64,000 nucleotides of DNA from Actinomadura luzonensis (GTDB taxonomy: Bacteria > Actinomycetota > Actinomycetes > Streptosporangiales > Streptosporangiaceae): assembly GCF_022664455.2 (NCBI RefSeq), contig NZ_JAKRKC020000003.1, forward strand, positions 124,001 to 188,000, written 5' to 3'. Every line of letters starts with the position of its first letter. Within the stretch, counting starts at the first letter, position 1. A model generated the notes under the pieces. It was given only the letters and a program-made list of their open reading frames with translations. It did not search any database and was not told the DNA's origin. Both the position numbers and the translations under genes were made by a program. Shown here piece by piece: positions 14,631 to 23,689 of this stretch.

Positions 14631-16466
14631 ATGGAGACCGGGGCGACGGCCGGGGGCCGGGGATGGCTGCGCGGCGGCGACGCCGTGCTGGCCGCCGCGC
14701 TCGTGATGATCGCGGCGCAGCTCGTGTGGAAGTTCGACCTCGTCCGGCGGACGTACTTCCGCCAGGACGACTTCATGTTCCTCGCGCGCGGCCTGGAGAA
14801 CGGCTTCACCTGGGACTACCTGATGCGGGTGGACTTCGGCCACCTCACGCCGGGAGCGTTCGCCGTGCACTGGGCGATGGGGAGGCTCGGCGGGCACAAC
14901 GACGCCCTGGCGCACGCGCTCACGATCGGCCTGCAGGCGGCGGCCGGGCTCGCGCTGCTGCGGCTGCTGTGGGTGCTGTTCGGGCCGCGGCCCGCCGTCC
15001 TGGTGCCGCTCGGGTTCGCGCTGGTCACGCCGATGACGATCCCCGGGCTGTCGTGGTGGGCGGTGGTCGCCGAGACGCTGCCGTACCAGGTCGCGCTGCC
15101 GATGGCGCTCGCCTCGCACGTGCTGCACGTGCGGACCGGGCGGTTCCGGCACGCGGTGGCCGCGGCGGCCTGGACGGTGTTCGGGATGCTCTTCTTCGTC
15201 AAGGCGCCGTTCATCCCGGTGCTGGCCCTCGTGCTCACCCTGGGCTGGCTGGGCCGGCCGAGGACGCGCCGGGTGTGGGCGCTCTACCTGGCCGTGCTCG
15301 TGCCGTACGCGGTGCTCTTCCTGCACCAGCTCCTCACGTCCGTGCAGCTCACCAAGCAGACCTCGCCCATCTCGCTGCCGAGCGCCGAGGTGGCCGCCAA
15401 GTCGGTCTGGACGCTGCTCACCGGCTCGCTGGTGCCCACCTCGCTCGGCGGGCCGTGGCGCTGGCAGCCGATCGGCCAGGACTACGCGCTGGCCGCCACC
15501 CCCGCCCCGCTCGCCTGGGCGAGCCTCGCGGTGGCCGCCGCCGCGGTGACGGTGTCGGTGCTGTGGCGGCGGCGGGCCTGGCTGGCGTGGACGGCGCTGC
15601 TCGGCTACTTCCTGCTGGCGGACGTCGCGCCGATCATGCTGGGCCGCATCGAGCTGCTGGGCCCCGACCTGAGCGGCTACGAGCTGCGCTACGTCTCCTC
15701 CACGGCCGTGGTCGTCGCGCTCGTGCTCGGGCTGGCGTTCATCCCCGTCCTGGGCGAGCAGCGGCCCTGGCGGCGGCCCGCGATCCGGGGGCGCTGGGTG
15801 TGGGCGCCGCTGGCCGGCGCGGTCGTGGCGAGTTCGGTCTGGTCCGTGGCCGCGTACGCCGACCGGCCGCTCGGCCGCGAGGTCAGGAGCTACGTCGAGA
15901 CCGCCGAGACCGCGCTGGCCCGGGTGCCGAAGGGCACGGTGGTGCTGGACACGTTCGTGCCGGACAAGGTGGCCTTCCCGCTGTTCTTCTACGACTACGC
16001 GCGCCACTCCAAGGTCGTGGACCCGGACGGCTCCAGCGGCGTCACATGGACGCGGCGGCTCAACGGGCCGATGACCACCCCGCTGATCTTCGACGGGCAG
16101 GGCCGGCTGCGCCCGGTGCGCCTCGACGGCATCACGCTCCCGACGGGCGACGACTGCGGCTCGATCGGCCAGGACGACGTCATGTTCATGCTGCCCGACC
16201 AGCTCAAGAACGCCGAGTACACCGTCCAGATCTCGTACCTGAACGGCGCGCCCAGCGAGCTGTCCGTGCGGCTCGGCCTCACCCAGACCAAGGTTCCCGC
16301 CGGGGCGCACCTGGGCGTCACCTACGCCACCCTGTACGGCGGCGGCAGCGAGCTGTACCTGCGCACGGTGGGCAGCGGCAGGACCTGCGTGGGCGAGATC
16401 AGGATCGGCGTCCCGGTCGCGGACGGGACGGCCGCCGCCGTCCCGCCGCAACCCGTGGAACGCTGA
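14631..16466 (+). CDS. Multi-pass membrane protein, GT-C-like, unknown
   Basis: 611 aa from ATG 14631, chosen for the GGGAGG eight bases upstream; in-frame ATGs at 14547 and 14601 are alternatives. N-terminal TM helix, then an acidic pair in TYFRQDDFMFLARGLENGFTW typical of the first loop of GT-C glycosyltransferases, about ten further TM segments to residue 430, and a C-terminal extracytoplasmic domain of about 180 residues (TVVLDTFVPDKVAFPLFFYD...). The acceptor and donor are unknown. Convergent with, and 4 bp from, the acyl-CoA dehydrogenase gene. Confidence 0.78.
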   Translation: METGATAGGRGWLRGGDAVLAAALVMIAAQLVWKFDLVRRTYFRQDDFMFLARGLENGFTWDYLMRVDFGHLTPGAFAVHWAMGRLGGHNDALAHALTIGLQAAAGLALLRLLWVLFGPRPAVLVPLGFALVTPMTIPGLSWWAVVAETLPYQVALPMALASHVLHVRTGRFRHAVAAAAWTVFGMLFFVKAPFIPVLALVLTLGWLGRPRTRRVWALYLAVLVPYAVLFLHQLLTSVQLTKQTSPISLPSAEVAAKSVWTLLTGSLVPTSLGGPWRWQPIGQDYALAATPAPLAWASLAVAAAAVTVSVLWRRRAWLAWTALLGYFLLADVAPIMLGRIELLGPDLSGYELRYVSSTAVVVALVLGLAFIPVLGEQRPWRRPAIRGRWVWAPLAGAVVASSVWSVAAYADRPLGREVRSYVETAETALARVPKGTVVLDTFVPDKVAFPLFFYDYARHSKVVDPDGSSGVTWTRRLNGPMTTPLIFDGQGRLRPVRLDGITLPTGDDCGSIGQDDVMFMLPDQLKNAEYTVQISYLNGAPSELSVRLGLTQTKVPAGAHLGVTYATLYGGGSELYLRTVGSGRTCVGEIRIGVPVADGTAAAVPPQPVER

Positions 16467-16470
16467 CCGG

Positions 16471-18648
16471 TCACTTGCCGGGCTCGGGGTCCCTGGGCAG
16501 GCCGAGCATGCGCTCGCCGATGATGTTGAGCTGCACCTCGGTGGTGCCGCCGTAGATCGTCATGGCCCGGGTGGCGAGCACCGCCCGGTTCCAGTAGCCG
16601 GCGTCGCCCAGCTTCATGTCGGCCGCCGTGGTCGCGGCCGGGCCGAGCAGCTCGACGGCGGTCTCCGAGACGTGCTGGGCGTGCGAGGTGGACAGCAGCT
16701 TGCGGACGGAGGCGTCCGCGCCCGGCTCGGTGCCGGCGAGCTGCTTGAGCGTGACCCGCAGCGACAGCGCGTTGATGGAGTGGCCCTCGCAGATGACCCC
16801 GGCCACCGTCTGGACCTCGGCGGGGGTCAGCTCCCGGCCGAGCCGGCCGATGAGGCCGAGCAGGTCCGGCACCGACGCGCCGGTGCCGCCCGAGCCGGAC
16901 GACAGCGACACACGCTCGTTGGACAGCGTGTTGCGCGCCACCTTCCAGCCGTCGCCGACCTCGCCCACGACGAGGTCGTCCGGGACGAACACGTCGTCGA
17001 GGAAGACCTCGTTGAACAGGTTCTCGCCGGTCATCTCGGTGAGCGGGCGGACGGTGACGCCGGGGGCCTTCATGTCCACCAGGAAGTACGTGATGCCCTC
17101 GTGCTTGGAGCCCTCGCTGGAGTTGCGGGCGATGCAGATGCCCCATTCCGCGACGTGCGCGACCGACGTCCAGATCTTCTGGCCGTTGAGCTTCCAGCCG
17201 CCCTCGACCTTCTCCGCCTTCATCTGCAGGCCGGCGAGGTCGGAGCCGGCGCCGGGCTCGGAGAAGAGCTGGCACCAGATCATCTCGCCGCTCAGCGTCT
17301 TGGGCAGGAAGCGCTGCTGCTGCTCCTCCGTGCCGTACACGGCGATGGACGGCACCACCCACGCGCCGATGATGAGGGCGGGCAGGCGGACCTTGGCGGC
17401 CTTGAGCTCCTGCGCGATGAGCACCTGCTCCAGCGGCTTGGCGGCGCGGCCCCAGGGGCGGGGCAGGTGCGGCATGACGAAGCCGCGCTCGGCCAGCGCC
17501 CGCTTCTGCTCCTTGCCCTCCAGCCGGGCGATCTCGGCGATCTCGGCGCGGATCGACTCGCGCAGCTCCTCGGCGTCCTCGGGCAGGTCCAGCTCCATCT
17601 CCCTGCTGACGCCCCGCAGCGCGAGCGCGGTGACCTCGGCGGCCCACTCGGCGGAGGAGCCGAGCAGGGCGCGCAGGGTGAGCGCGCGGCGGTAGTAGTA
17701 GTGGACGTCGTGCTCGAAGGTGTAGCCGATGCCGCCGAAGGTCTGGATGGCGTCCTTGGCGCACTGCACGGCGGCGTCGGGGGCCATCACGCCGGCGATG
17801 GCGGCGGCGTAGGCGAGCTCGTTGCCGTCGGCGCGGGTGGCGTCCCAGACCGTGGCGCGGGCCTGCTCCAGCGCGACGAGCATGCGCGACAGCTTGTGCT
17901 TGATGCCCTGGAACTGGCCGATCGGGCGGCCGAACTGCACGCGTACCTTGGCGTAGTCGGCGGCGGCGGTGACGCACCAGGAGGCGAGGCCGGTGGCCTC
18001 GGCGCCGAGCAGGACGGCCGCGAGGCGGCGCACGTCGGCGTCGCCGACGCCCTCCAGCACCCGCTCGGCGGGCACGGCGGCGTCGCTCAGCTCGACCTTG
18101 GCGACCGCGCGGGTCAGGTCCAGCGACTTCAGCTCGGTGACGGTCGCGGCGGAGGCGTCCAGCGCGACCCACAGCTCGCCGTCGGGCGTGCTCACGGGCA
18201 GCACCAGCACGTCGGCGGCGGCGCCGCCGAGCACCGGCTCGACGGAGCCGGAGACGGTCAGCGAGCCGTCCGCGGCGCGGCCGCCGGTCAGCGTGCCGGT
18301 CAGGGCGACGGCGCCGGTCAGGGTGCCGTCGGCCAGCCCCTCCAGCAGGTCGTGGCGCTTGGAGGCGTGGATGACCGCGCCGGCCAGCACGGTCGGCACG
18401 TACGGGCCCGGGGCCATGCGCTCGGCCAGCGCCTCGATGGCGACGGCCGCCTCCAGCAGGCCGTAGCCGGAGCCGCCCGACTCCTCGGGCAGGTGCAGCC
18501 CGAGCAGCCCCTGCTCGGCCAGCCCGGACCAGAACGGGGGGCGTCCCTCCGTGCCGGCGCGCAGCAGCTCGCTGGGGACGTTCCGCTCGGCCCAGCGGCT
18601 CACCGACTCCCGGAGCGCCTCGTGCTCCTCGCTCAATCCGATAGCCAT
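16471..18648 (-). CDS. Acyl-CoA dehydrogenase, fused two-domain type
   Basis: 725 aa, about twice the usual 380. The N-terminal half (1-340; LSEEHEALRESVSRWAERNV, LHLPEESGGSGYGLLEAAVA, QTFGGIGYTFEHDVHYYYRR) is an ACAD domain. The second half (355-725; CQLFSEPGAGSDLAGLQ, LNGQKIWTSVAHVAEWG, ELLGPAATT, MTIYGGTTEVQLNIIGERML) is a complete ACAD with the FAD-binding regions. Such fusions (FadE34/ChsE3 or FadE6 type) replace alpha2beta2 heteromers and oxidise bulky acyl-CoAs such as steroid side chains; the substrate here is unproven. An operator-like palindrome lies 33 bp upstream and recurs before the nearby acyl-CoA ligase gene. Confidence 0.9.
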   Translation of the reverse strand: MAIGLSEEHEALRESVSRWAERNVPSELLRAGTEGRPPFWSGLAEQGLLGLHLPEESGGSGYGLLEAAVAIEALAERMAPGPYVPTVLAGAVIHASKRHDLLEGLADGTLTGAVALTGTLTGGRAADGSLTVSGSVEPVLGGAAADVLVLPVSTPDGELWVALDASAATVTELKSLDLTRAVAKVELSDAAVPAERVLEGVGDADVRRLAAVLLGAEATGLASWCVTAAADYAKVRVQFGRPIGQFQGIKHKLSRMLVALEQARATVWDATRADGNELAYAAAIAGVMAPDAAVQCAKDAIQTFGGIGYTFEHDVHYYYRRALTLRALLGSSAEWAAEVTALALRGVSREMELDLPEDAEELRESIRAEIAEIARLEGKEQKRALAERGFVMPHLPRPWGRAAKPLEQVLIAQELKAAKVRLPALIIGAWVVPSIAVYGTEEQQQRFLPKTLSGEMIWCQLFSEPGAGSDLAGLQMKAEKVEGGWKLNGQKIWTSVAHVAEWGICIARNSSEGSKHEGITYFLVDMKAPGVTVRPLTEMTGENLFNEVFLDDVFVPDDLVVGEVGDGWKVARNTLSNERVSLSSGSGGTGASVPDLLGLIGRLGRELTPAEVQTVAGVICEGHSINALSLRVTLKQLAGTEPGADASVRKLLSTSHAQHVSETAVELLGPAATTAADMKLGDAGYWNRAVLATRAMTIYGGTTEVQLNIIGERMLGLPRDPEPGK

Positions 18649-18680
18649 CGCTCATCCTCCAGCAGGTCCGCGTGCAATGC

Positions 18681-18695
18681 CAGAACCATATTCTA
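18681..18695. promoter_or_regulatory. Palindromic operator upstream of the fused acyl-CoA dehydrogenase gene
   Basis: CAGAACCATATTCTA; on the other strand TAGAAT-ATG-GTTCTG. It has the same YAGAAT-N3-RTTCTG form as the palindrome before the acyl-CoA ligase gene at 19837. It lies 33-47 bp before the ATG. A TetR-type fatty-acid regulator is a reasonable guess. Confidence 0.5.
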
Positions 18696-18717
18696 GAGGA
18701 TGCTTCTGGCCAACGCC

Positions 18718-19785
18718 TTACAACGGACGAACCTGCTGGGCGAGGGTGTTCAGATCCCGCCAGCGCGCCTTGTCCGGCTCGGGGATCGAGGCCATGAGCA
18801 TGCCGGGCTTGGCCTTGCCGACCTCCACCAGCGCCACCAGCGCCTGCGCAACCTCCCGCGCGCCGCCCCGGGTGTAGGTCACCTTGTAGCCGAGCGTCCA
18901 GCCCTTGCCGGCCGCGAGCTTCTGCGACGCGGTCCACTCGACCGTGGCGCCCTCGGGGTACTGGGTGCGGATCGTCCAGCGCACCGCCTCGGCGGCCAGC
19001 GCCCGGTAGTCGGCGCTCGACGAGGGCTTCTTCGACGGGGACTCGCCCGGGTACATCGCCGACGCGATCAGCGTGTACGGCATCTCGACCTTGCCGATGC
19101 GCTGGGCGACCGTGTACGGCGGGTACGACCTGGCCTTCCATGGCGCGGCCAGGCGCGGGTAGCTGATGCCGGTGGCCTTGTCGGTGATGGTGCCGACGAC
19201 CGCCGAGGCCGTGCCGGACAACGTCCTGAACGCCTTGCTCGCCGGCACCGGCGGCAGCGCGACCGGGCTCGCCGACGGGCCGGCCGAGGCGGAGGCCCCC
19301 GCGCCCGGCGCGGCCGTGCCGGTCGGGGCGGGCTCGACGCCGGCCACGTCCTCGCCGTCGCGCTGCGGCCTGTTCTCGGGGACGTCGCCGGAGAACAGCA
19401 GGAACACCAGCAGGACGGCCGCCACCGTGGCGATGATCGCGCCGGCCAGGTAGACGACCTTGATGGGGATGTCGCCGAGGCCGCGGCGCGGCGGCGTGGG
19501 CGGCAGCGGCGGCAACGACGTGGGCACCGCGCCCTGCTCCGGCGGCACCGGGCCGGGGGCCGGGTGCGGGGTCACGGGCGGGCGCTTGCGCTCCTGCTGC
19601 GGGGGCTGCGGGCCCGACGGGGGCTGGGGCCGGGGGCGTTGCGGGGGCGCCTGCGGGGCCGGGCGGCCGGGCGCCGGAGGACGCTGGATCTGGGCGGTCT
19701 CCTCGGCCGGCGGCGGCAGCACGATCTTGCGGAACGGAGTGGTGGGTGAATCCGTGGTAGGTCTCTGGTCGCCGACGTCCGCCAT
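18718..19785 (-). CDS. Membrane-anchored protein with Pro-rich cytoplasmic region, unknown
   Basis: 355 aa. Residues 1-105 are Pro/Gln-rich and probably cytoplasmic and disordered. One TM segment follows (about 110-133; VVYLAGAIIATVAAVLLVFLLF), then an Ala/Ser/Pro linker and an extracytoplasmic domain of about 170 residues (AFRTLSGTASAVVGTITDKA; ATVEWTASQKLAAGKGWTLG). I recognise no family. Divergent from the acyl-CoA ligase gene, with only 80 bp between them. Confidence 0.75.
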   Translation of the reverse strand: MADVGDQRPTTDSPTTPFRKIVLPPPAEETAQIQRPPAPGRPAPQAPPQRPRPQPPSGPQPPQQERKRPPVTPHPAPGPVPPEQGAVPTSLPPLPPTPPRRGLGDIPIKVVYLAGAIIATVAAVLLVFLLFSGDVPENRPQRDGEDVAGVEPAPTGTAAPGAGASASAGPSASPVALPPVPASKAFRTLSGTASAVVGTITDKATGISYPRLAAPWKARSYPPYTVAQRIGKVEMPYTLIASAMYPGESPSKKPSSSADYRALAAEAVRWTIRTQYPEGATVEWTASQKLAAGKGWTLGYKVTYTRGGAREVAQALVALVEVGKAKPGMLMASIPEPDKARWRDLNTLAQQVRPL

Positions 19786-19836
19786 GGCCTTGAGGTTACG
19801 TCACGACAGAGCGGGTTATTTCCGCTATAGCCCCAG

Positions 19837-19851
19837 CAGAATCTAATTCTG
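19837..19851. promoter_or_regulatory. Perfect palindrome upstream of the acyl-CoA ligase gene
   Basis: CAGAAT-CTA-ATTCTG is a perfect 6-3-6 inverted repeat ending 14 bp before the ATG, so a bound repressor would block initiation. It matches the site before the fused acyl-CoA dehydrogenase gene. Confidence 0.6.
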
Positions 19852-19865
19852 TAAGGTCTGGCGAC

Positions 19866-21296
19866 ATGAGGGGTTTCTACGAGATCGCCGCTGACGACCC
19901 GGAACGCCCCGCCCTCCTCGGCGAGGAGGGCGTCACCTACGGCGCGCTGCTGTCCCGGGTGAACCGGGCGTCCAACGGCCTGACCTCGCGCGGAGTACGC
20001 CGGGGCGACTGCGTGGTGACCGTGCTGAAGAACGGCCCGGACGCGCTCACCATGATGCTGGCCACCTACCAGATCGGCGCCTACCTGGTCCCCGTCAACT
20101 GGCACTTCACCACCGAGGAGATCGACTACATCATCGCCGACTGCGGGGCCAAGGTCGTGATCTCGCCTGACGCCCTCACGGTCGCCGAGCTCGCCGCCGG
20201 GCAGCCGGACACCGCGCCCGCCGAGCGCTGGGCCGGCTCGATGATGCTCTACACCTCCGGCACCACCGGCCGGCCGAAGGGCGTGCGACGGCGGCTGCTG
20301 GAGCTGACGCCCGAGGAGCTGTACCCGATCCTCATGCGCAAGAGCTGGCGGCACTTCGGGCTGCCAATGGGCGGGGTGCACCTGGTGTGCTCGCAGCTCT
20401 ACCACTCCGCCCCGTACGGGCAGGCGATGATGGCGCTGCAGTTCGGGCACGCGATCGTGGCCCCCGAGCGGTTCGACGCGGCCGAGACGCTGCGGCTCGT
20501 CGAGCGGCACCGGGTGACGAACGCGTTCATGGTGCCCACGATGTTCCACCGGCTGCTCGCGGTGCCGGACCGGGAGTCCTACGACCTGTCGTCCCTCACC
20601 CACCTCTACCACGGGGCCGCCTTCTGCCCGCCCGCCACCAAGCAGGCCATGATCGACTGGCTCGGCCCGGTGTTGTGGGAGTACTACGGCTCCACCGAGG
20701 CGGCGGTGGCGACCATGGTGTCGTCCCAGGAGTGGCTGGAGCGGCCGGGGACGGTCGGCCGGGCGCTGGACGGCATGACGTTCACCATCGTCGGCGAGCA
20801 CGGCGAGGAGCTGCCGCCCGGCGAGCCCGGCCTGGTCTACATCGGCGGCATCAACCGCTTCGAGTACCACGGCGACCCGGACAAGACGGCCGCCGCCATG
20901 CGCGGGCGCGACTACACGCCCGGCGACATCGGCTACCTCGACGAGGACGGCTACCTGTTCCTGCTCGACCGCCGCACCGACCTCATCATCTCGGGCGGCG
21001 TCAACATCTACCCGGCCGAGGTCGAGGCGGCGCTGCTGGAGCACCCGGCGGTCGCGGACGTGGCCGTGATCGGCGTTCCCGACCCGGAGTGGGGGCACAA
21101 GGTGGTGGCGCTCGTCCAGCCCGCGCCCGGGGTGACGGGCGGCGAGGAGCTGACCGCCGAGCTGCTGCGGCACTGCGCGCCCCGGCTGGCCCGGATGAAG
21201 CACCCCCGCGTCATCGAGTACCGGGAGTCGTTGCCCCGCACGCCCACCGGCAAGCTCAGCAGACGAAATGTCCGGGAGGCGTATCTTTCGCCTTGA
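19866..21296 (+). CDS. Acyl-CoA synthetase (AMP-forming, FadD-like)
   Basis: 476 aa ANL-superfamily ligase. The P-loop core A3 is SMMLYTSGTTGRPKGVRR (residues 120-137), A5 is LWEYYGSTEA, A7/A8 are GDIGYLDEDGYLFLLDRRTD and IISGGVNIYPAEVE, and the catalytic Lys is in RTPTGKLSRR near the C-terminus. It is somewhat short of typical FadDs (500-550). It activates a carboxylic acid to acyl-AMP and then acyl-CoA in the cytosol. The shared operator with the fused ACAD gene suggests one catabolic regulon. Confidence 0.9.
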   Translation: MRGFYEIAADDPERPALLGEEGVTYGALLSRVNRASNGLTSRGVRRGDCVVTVLKNGPDALTMMLATYQIGAYLVPVNWHFTTEEIDYIIADCGAKVVISPDALTVAELAAGQPDTAPAERWAGSMMLYTSGTTGRPKGVRRRLLELTPEELYPILMRKSWRHFGLPMGGVHLVCSQLYHSAPYGQAMMALQFGHAIVAPERFDAAETLRLVERHRVTNAFMVPTMFHRLLAVPDRESYDLSSLTHLYHGAAFCPPATKQAMIDWLGPVLWEYYGSTEAAVATMVSSQEWLERPGTVGRALDGMTFTIVGEHGEELPPGEPGLVYIGGINRFEYHGDPDKTAAAMRGRDYTPGDIGYLDEDGYLFLLDRRTDLIISGGVNIYPAEVEAALLEHPAVADVAVIGVPDPEWGHKVVALVQPAPGVTGGEELTAELLRHCAPRLARMKHPRVIEYRESLPRTPTGKLSRRNVREAYLSP

Positions 21297-21341
21297 GGCG
21301 GGCATGCAACTGCCATGAGGCAGCCCATGAGGGAGACGCCC

Positions 21342-22439
21342 ATGAGGAAGATCGTCGCGGGGCTCGCGGCCGCCGTGCTGCTGACCGGCTGCGGCCCCTT
21401 CTCCTCCGTGGGCGCGCAGTCCCCGACCGCCGCGCCGGCCGGGACGCCGGCGCCGCCGGCCGCCTCGACGCCGCCCGGCGGCTCGGCGGCGCCCGGCGGC
21501 GGGTCCGCGACCGGCCTGGAGTCCGCCTACGAGCAGGTCATCACGACCGTGCTGCCGTCCATCGTGCAGATCACCACGAAGGTGGGCCTCGGCTCCGGCG
21601 TCGTCATCGACGACGCCGGGCACATCGTCACCAACGCGCACGTGGTCGGCGAGGCCACCCAGATGACCGTCGCGATCGCCACCGGCGGCGCGGAGCGCTC
21701 CGCGCGGCTGGTGAGCGCCTTCCCCGCCGGCGACCTGGCCGTGATCAAGGTGGACGACCCCAAGGGGCTGCAGCCCGCCAGGTTCGGCGACTCGTCCAAG
21801 GTGCGGGTCGGGCAGATGGTGCTGGCCATGGGCAACCCGCTCGGCCTGTCGGGCAGCGTCACCGAGGGCATCGTCTCGGCGGTCGGGCGGACGGTCAGCG
21901 AGCCCCAGGAGTCCGGCTCCCCCGGCGCCACCATCGCCAACGCCATCCAGACCTCGGCCGCGATCAACCCCGGCAACAGCGGCGGCGCGCTGGTGAACCT
22001 GTCCAACGAGGTGATCGGCATCCCGACGCTCGCGGCCACCAACCCCGACCTCGGCGGCGGCGCGGCCCCCGGCATCGGCTTCGCCATCCCCAGCAACACC
22101 GCCGTGGACATCGCCAACCAGATCATCAAGGACGGCAAGGTCACCAACAGCCACCGGGCCGCGCTCGGCATCCGGGGCAGCACGGTCGTCGGCAACGACG
22201 GCGAGCCCAGCGGCGTCGGGGTCGCCAGGGTGGAGCCGGGCGGCGGCGCGGCCAAGGCCGGCATCAGGAGCGGCGACGTCATCGTCTCCGTCAACGGCAA
22301 GCAGACGCCCACCATCGCCACCCTCACCGAGACGATCGCCGCGCTGCGACCGGGCGCCAAGGTCAAGGTGGGGCTGCTCCGCGCCGACGGGTCCGACGCG
22401 ACCGTCGAGGTGACGCTCGGCCAGCTCCCCGGCGAGTGA
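21342..22439 (+). CDS. HtrA/DegP-like serine protease lipoprotein with PDZ domain
   Basis: 365 aa from the ATG at 21342, chosen because GGGAG precedes it; two earlier in-frame ATGs (21315, 21327) are less likely. The lipoprotein signal MRKIVAGLAAAVLLTGCG has the lipobox LTGC. A Pro/Ala/Gly-rich linker is followed by a trypsin-like domain with His in HIVTNAHVVG, Asp in GDLAVIKVD and Ser in INPGNSGGALVN. The C-terminal PDZ domain (about 285-365) contains GGAAKAGIRSGDVIVSVNGK. It probably acts in envelope protein quality control on the outer face of the membrane. Confidence 0.9.
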   Translation: MRKIVAGLAAAVLLTGCGPFSSVGAQSPTAAPAGTPAPPAASTPPGGSAAPGGGSATGLESAYEQVITTVLPSIVQITTKVGLGSGVVIDDAGHIVTNAHVVGEATQMTVAIATGGAERSARLVSAFPAGDLAVIKVDDPKGLQPARFGDSSKVRVGQMVLAMGNPLGLSGSVTEGIVSAVGRTVSEPQESGSPGATIANAIQTSAAINPGNSGGALVNLSNEVIGIPTLAATNPDLGGGAAPGIGFAIPSNTAVDIANQIIKDGKVTNSHRAALGIRGSTVVGNDGEPSGVGVARVEPGGGAAKAGIRSGDVIVSVNGKQTPTIATLTETIAALRPGAKVKVGLLRADGSDATVEVTLGQLPGE

Positions 22440-22445
22440 GCGGCC

Positions 22446-22994
22446 TCACTGCTTGGCCGTGAAGACGATCTCGACCCGGCGGTTCCTCGCCCGGTTCTTC
22501 TCCACCGGCTTGCCCGCCACCACGTTCGGCACCCGGGGGCGGCTCTCGCCGTGGCCGGTGGCCTGGAAGGTGACGCCGGCGACGGTGACGAGACCGCGCA
22601 CGGCCTGCTCCACGGCCTGCGCGCGGCGCCGCGAGAGCGTGCGGTTGTAGGCGTCGCCGCCCTGGTCGTCGGTGTGGCCCTCGATCTTGATGACGCCGCC
22701 CGCGCTCTCCGCGTCGACCTTCTCCGCCACCTGCGCCAGCCGCCGCCTGGCCGCCGCCGTGAGCTGCCACTTGTCCAGGGCGAACAGCACGTCGCTGGTC
22801 AACGCGACGGTGACCTGGCGGCCCTGCTTGGTCTCGCTCTCGGTGCCGTCCAGGGACTCGACCGCGCCGACGATGTCCTCGACCGGCAGGACCAGGTCCT
22901 GCACCGCGCCGGTCGCGCCGGACGGCACGGGCGGGACCGGGGTGGGGGCCGGGGACAGCGCGATCAGCAGCGCCGCGCTAAGAGATCGGAACAT
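22446..22994 (-). CDS. OmpA-family peptidoglycan-binding protein
   Basis: 182 aa, exported by an N-terminal signal (MFRSLSAALLIALS). The C-terminal OmpA domain (about 65-182) contains DVLFALDKWQLTAAARRRLA, the peptidoglycan-binding IEGHTDDQGGDAYNRTLSRR-type motif and NRRVEIVF. It starts inside the 3' end of the upstream lipoprotein gene (17-bp overlap), so the two are translated together. Convergent with the protease gene (6 bp apart). Confidence 0.88.
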   Translation of the reverse strand: MFRSLSAALLIALSPAPTPVPPVPSGATGAVQDLVLPVEDIVGAVESLDGTESETKQGRQVTVALTSDVLFALDKWQLTAAARRRLAQVAEKVDAESAGGVIKIEGHTDDQGGDAYNRTLSRRRAQAVEQAVRGLVTVAGVTFQATGHGESRPRVPNVVAGKPVEKNRARNRRVEIVFTAKQ

Positions 22995-23616
22995 CGGTGA
23001 GCACGCCGATCATCGGCATCTCGACGTTGATCTTCGTGACGTCGGCCGGCGGGGCGGCGAAGACCGCGTACAACGAGGACGCCTCGCCCTTCTCCAGGAA
23101 CTGGCCCTGCGTGCCGGAGCAGACGCACGCGGCGCCCTGCTCGGTGCCGTTGCGGGCGACGCGGTAGCGCTTGGCGTTGACCGGGTCGATCAGCGCGACG
23201 GCCGAGACCGTGAAGTCCAGCGGCCCCGAGCCGAAGCCGTTGTGCACGTTGACCCGGCCGTCGAGGGCGGTGATCGTCCAGGTCAGGGTGGCGGTCCTGC
23301 CCTGCCGCTTCAGGCCGGTGACGTCCACCCGAGCCTCGCCGTAGACGTCGCCGCCGCCGACCTTGGCCTCGCGGGTCGCGATCACCCCGCCCTGCTGCGG
23401 AGGGGCCGACTGCTGGGCGGGCTGCTCGGCGGGCTGCTGGCTGGGCTGCTCGCTGGCCTTCTGGGTGGGGGCGGCGGCCGTCGTGCTCGCCGGGACCGGC
23501 TGCGACTGCCGCTCCTCGCCGCCGCCGCTCTGCGGGGCGCCGGGCATCATGCCGCAGCCGGCGAGCGCGGCTGCGGCGGCGGCCAGCGCGATCGTCTTTC
23601 GCATCGTCGTGATCAC
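22978..23616 (-). CDS. Secreted lipoprotein, unknown
   Basis: 212 aa from GTG, or 208 from the ATG at 23604. The lipoprotein signal has the lipobox LAGC (IALAAAAAALAGCGMMPG). A Gln/Pro/Ser-rich linker (residues 25-75) leads into a beta-rich domain (VDVTGLKRQGRTATLTWTIT) with a Cys pair (AACVCSG). The domain resembles actinobacterial lipoproteins that precede an OmpA-domain gene. Function unknown; coupled to the OmpA gene by overlap. Confidence 0.8.
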   Translation of the reverse strand: MITTMRKTIALAAAAAALAGCGMMPGAPQSGGGEERQSQPVPASTTAAAPTQKASEQPSQQPAEQPAQQSAPPQQGGVIATREAKVGGGDVYGEARVDVTGLKRQGRTATLTWTITALDGRVNVHNGFGSGPLDFTVSAVALIDPVNAKRYRVARNGTEQGAACVCSGTQGQFLEKGEASSLYAVFAAPPADVTKINVEMPMIGVLTDVPIS

Positions 23617-23668
23617 CTTCGTCGTTCCGGGGATGTGGCCCTCACCTTAGGGAGGCGGTGTTCAGCAT

Positions 23669-23688
23669 CCGCACAGCGTGCTGTGCGG
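23669..23688 (-). terminator. Hairpin after the AfsR-like gene
   Basis: Perfect 8-bp stem CCGCACAG / CTGTGCGG with a 4-base loop, placed 1-2 bp beyond the TAG stop of the minus-strand regulator gene. There is no T-tract, so termination efficiency is uncertain. Confidence 0.5.
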
Positions 23689-23689
23689 G

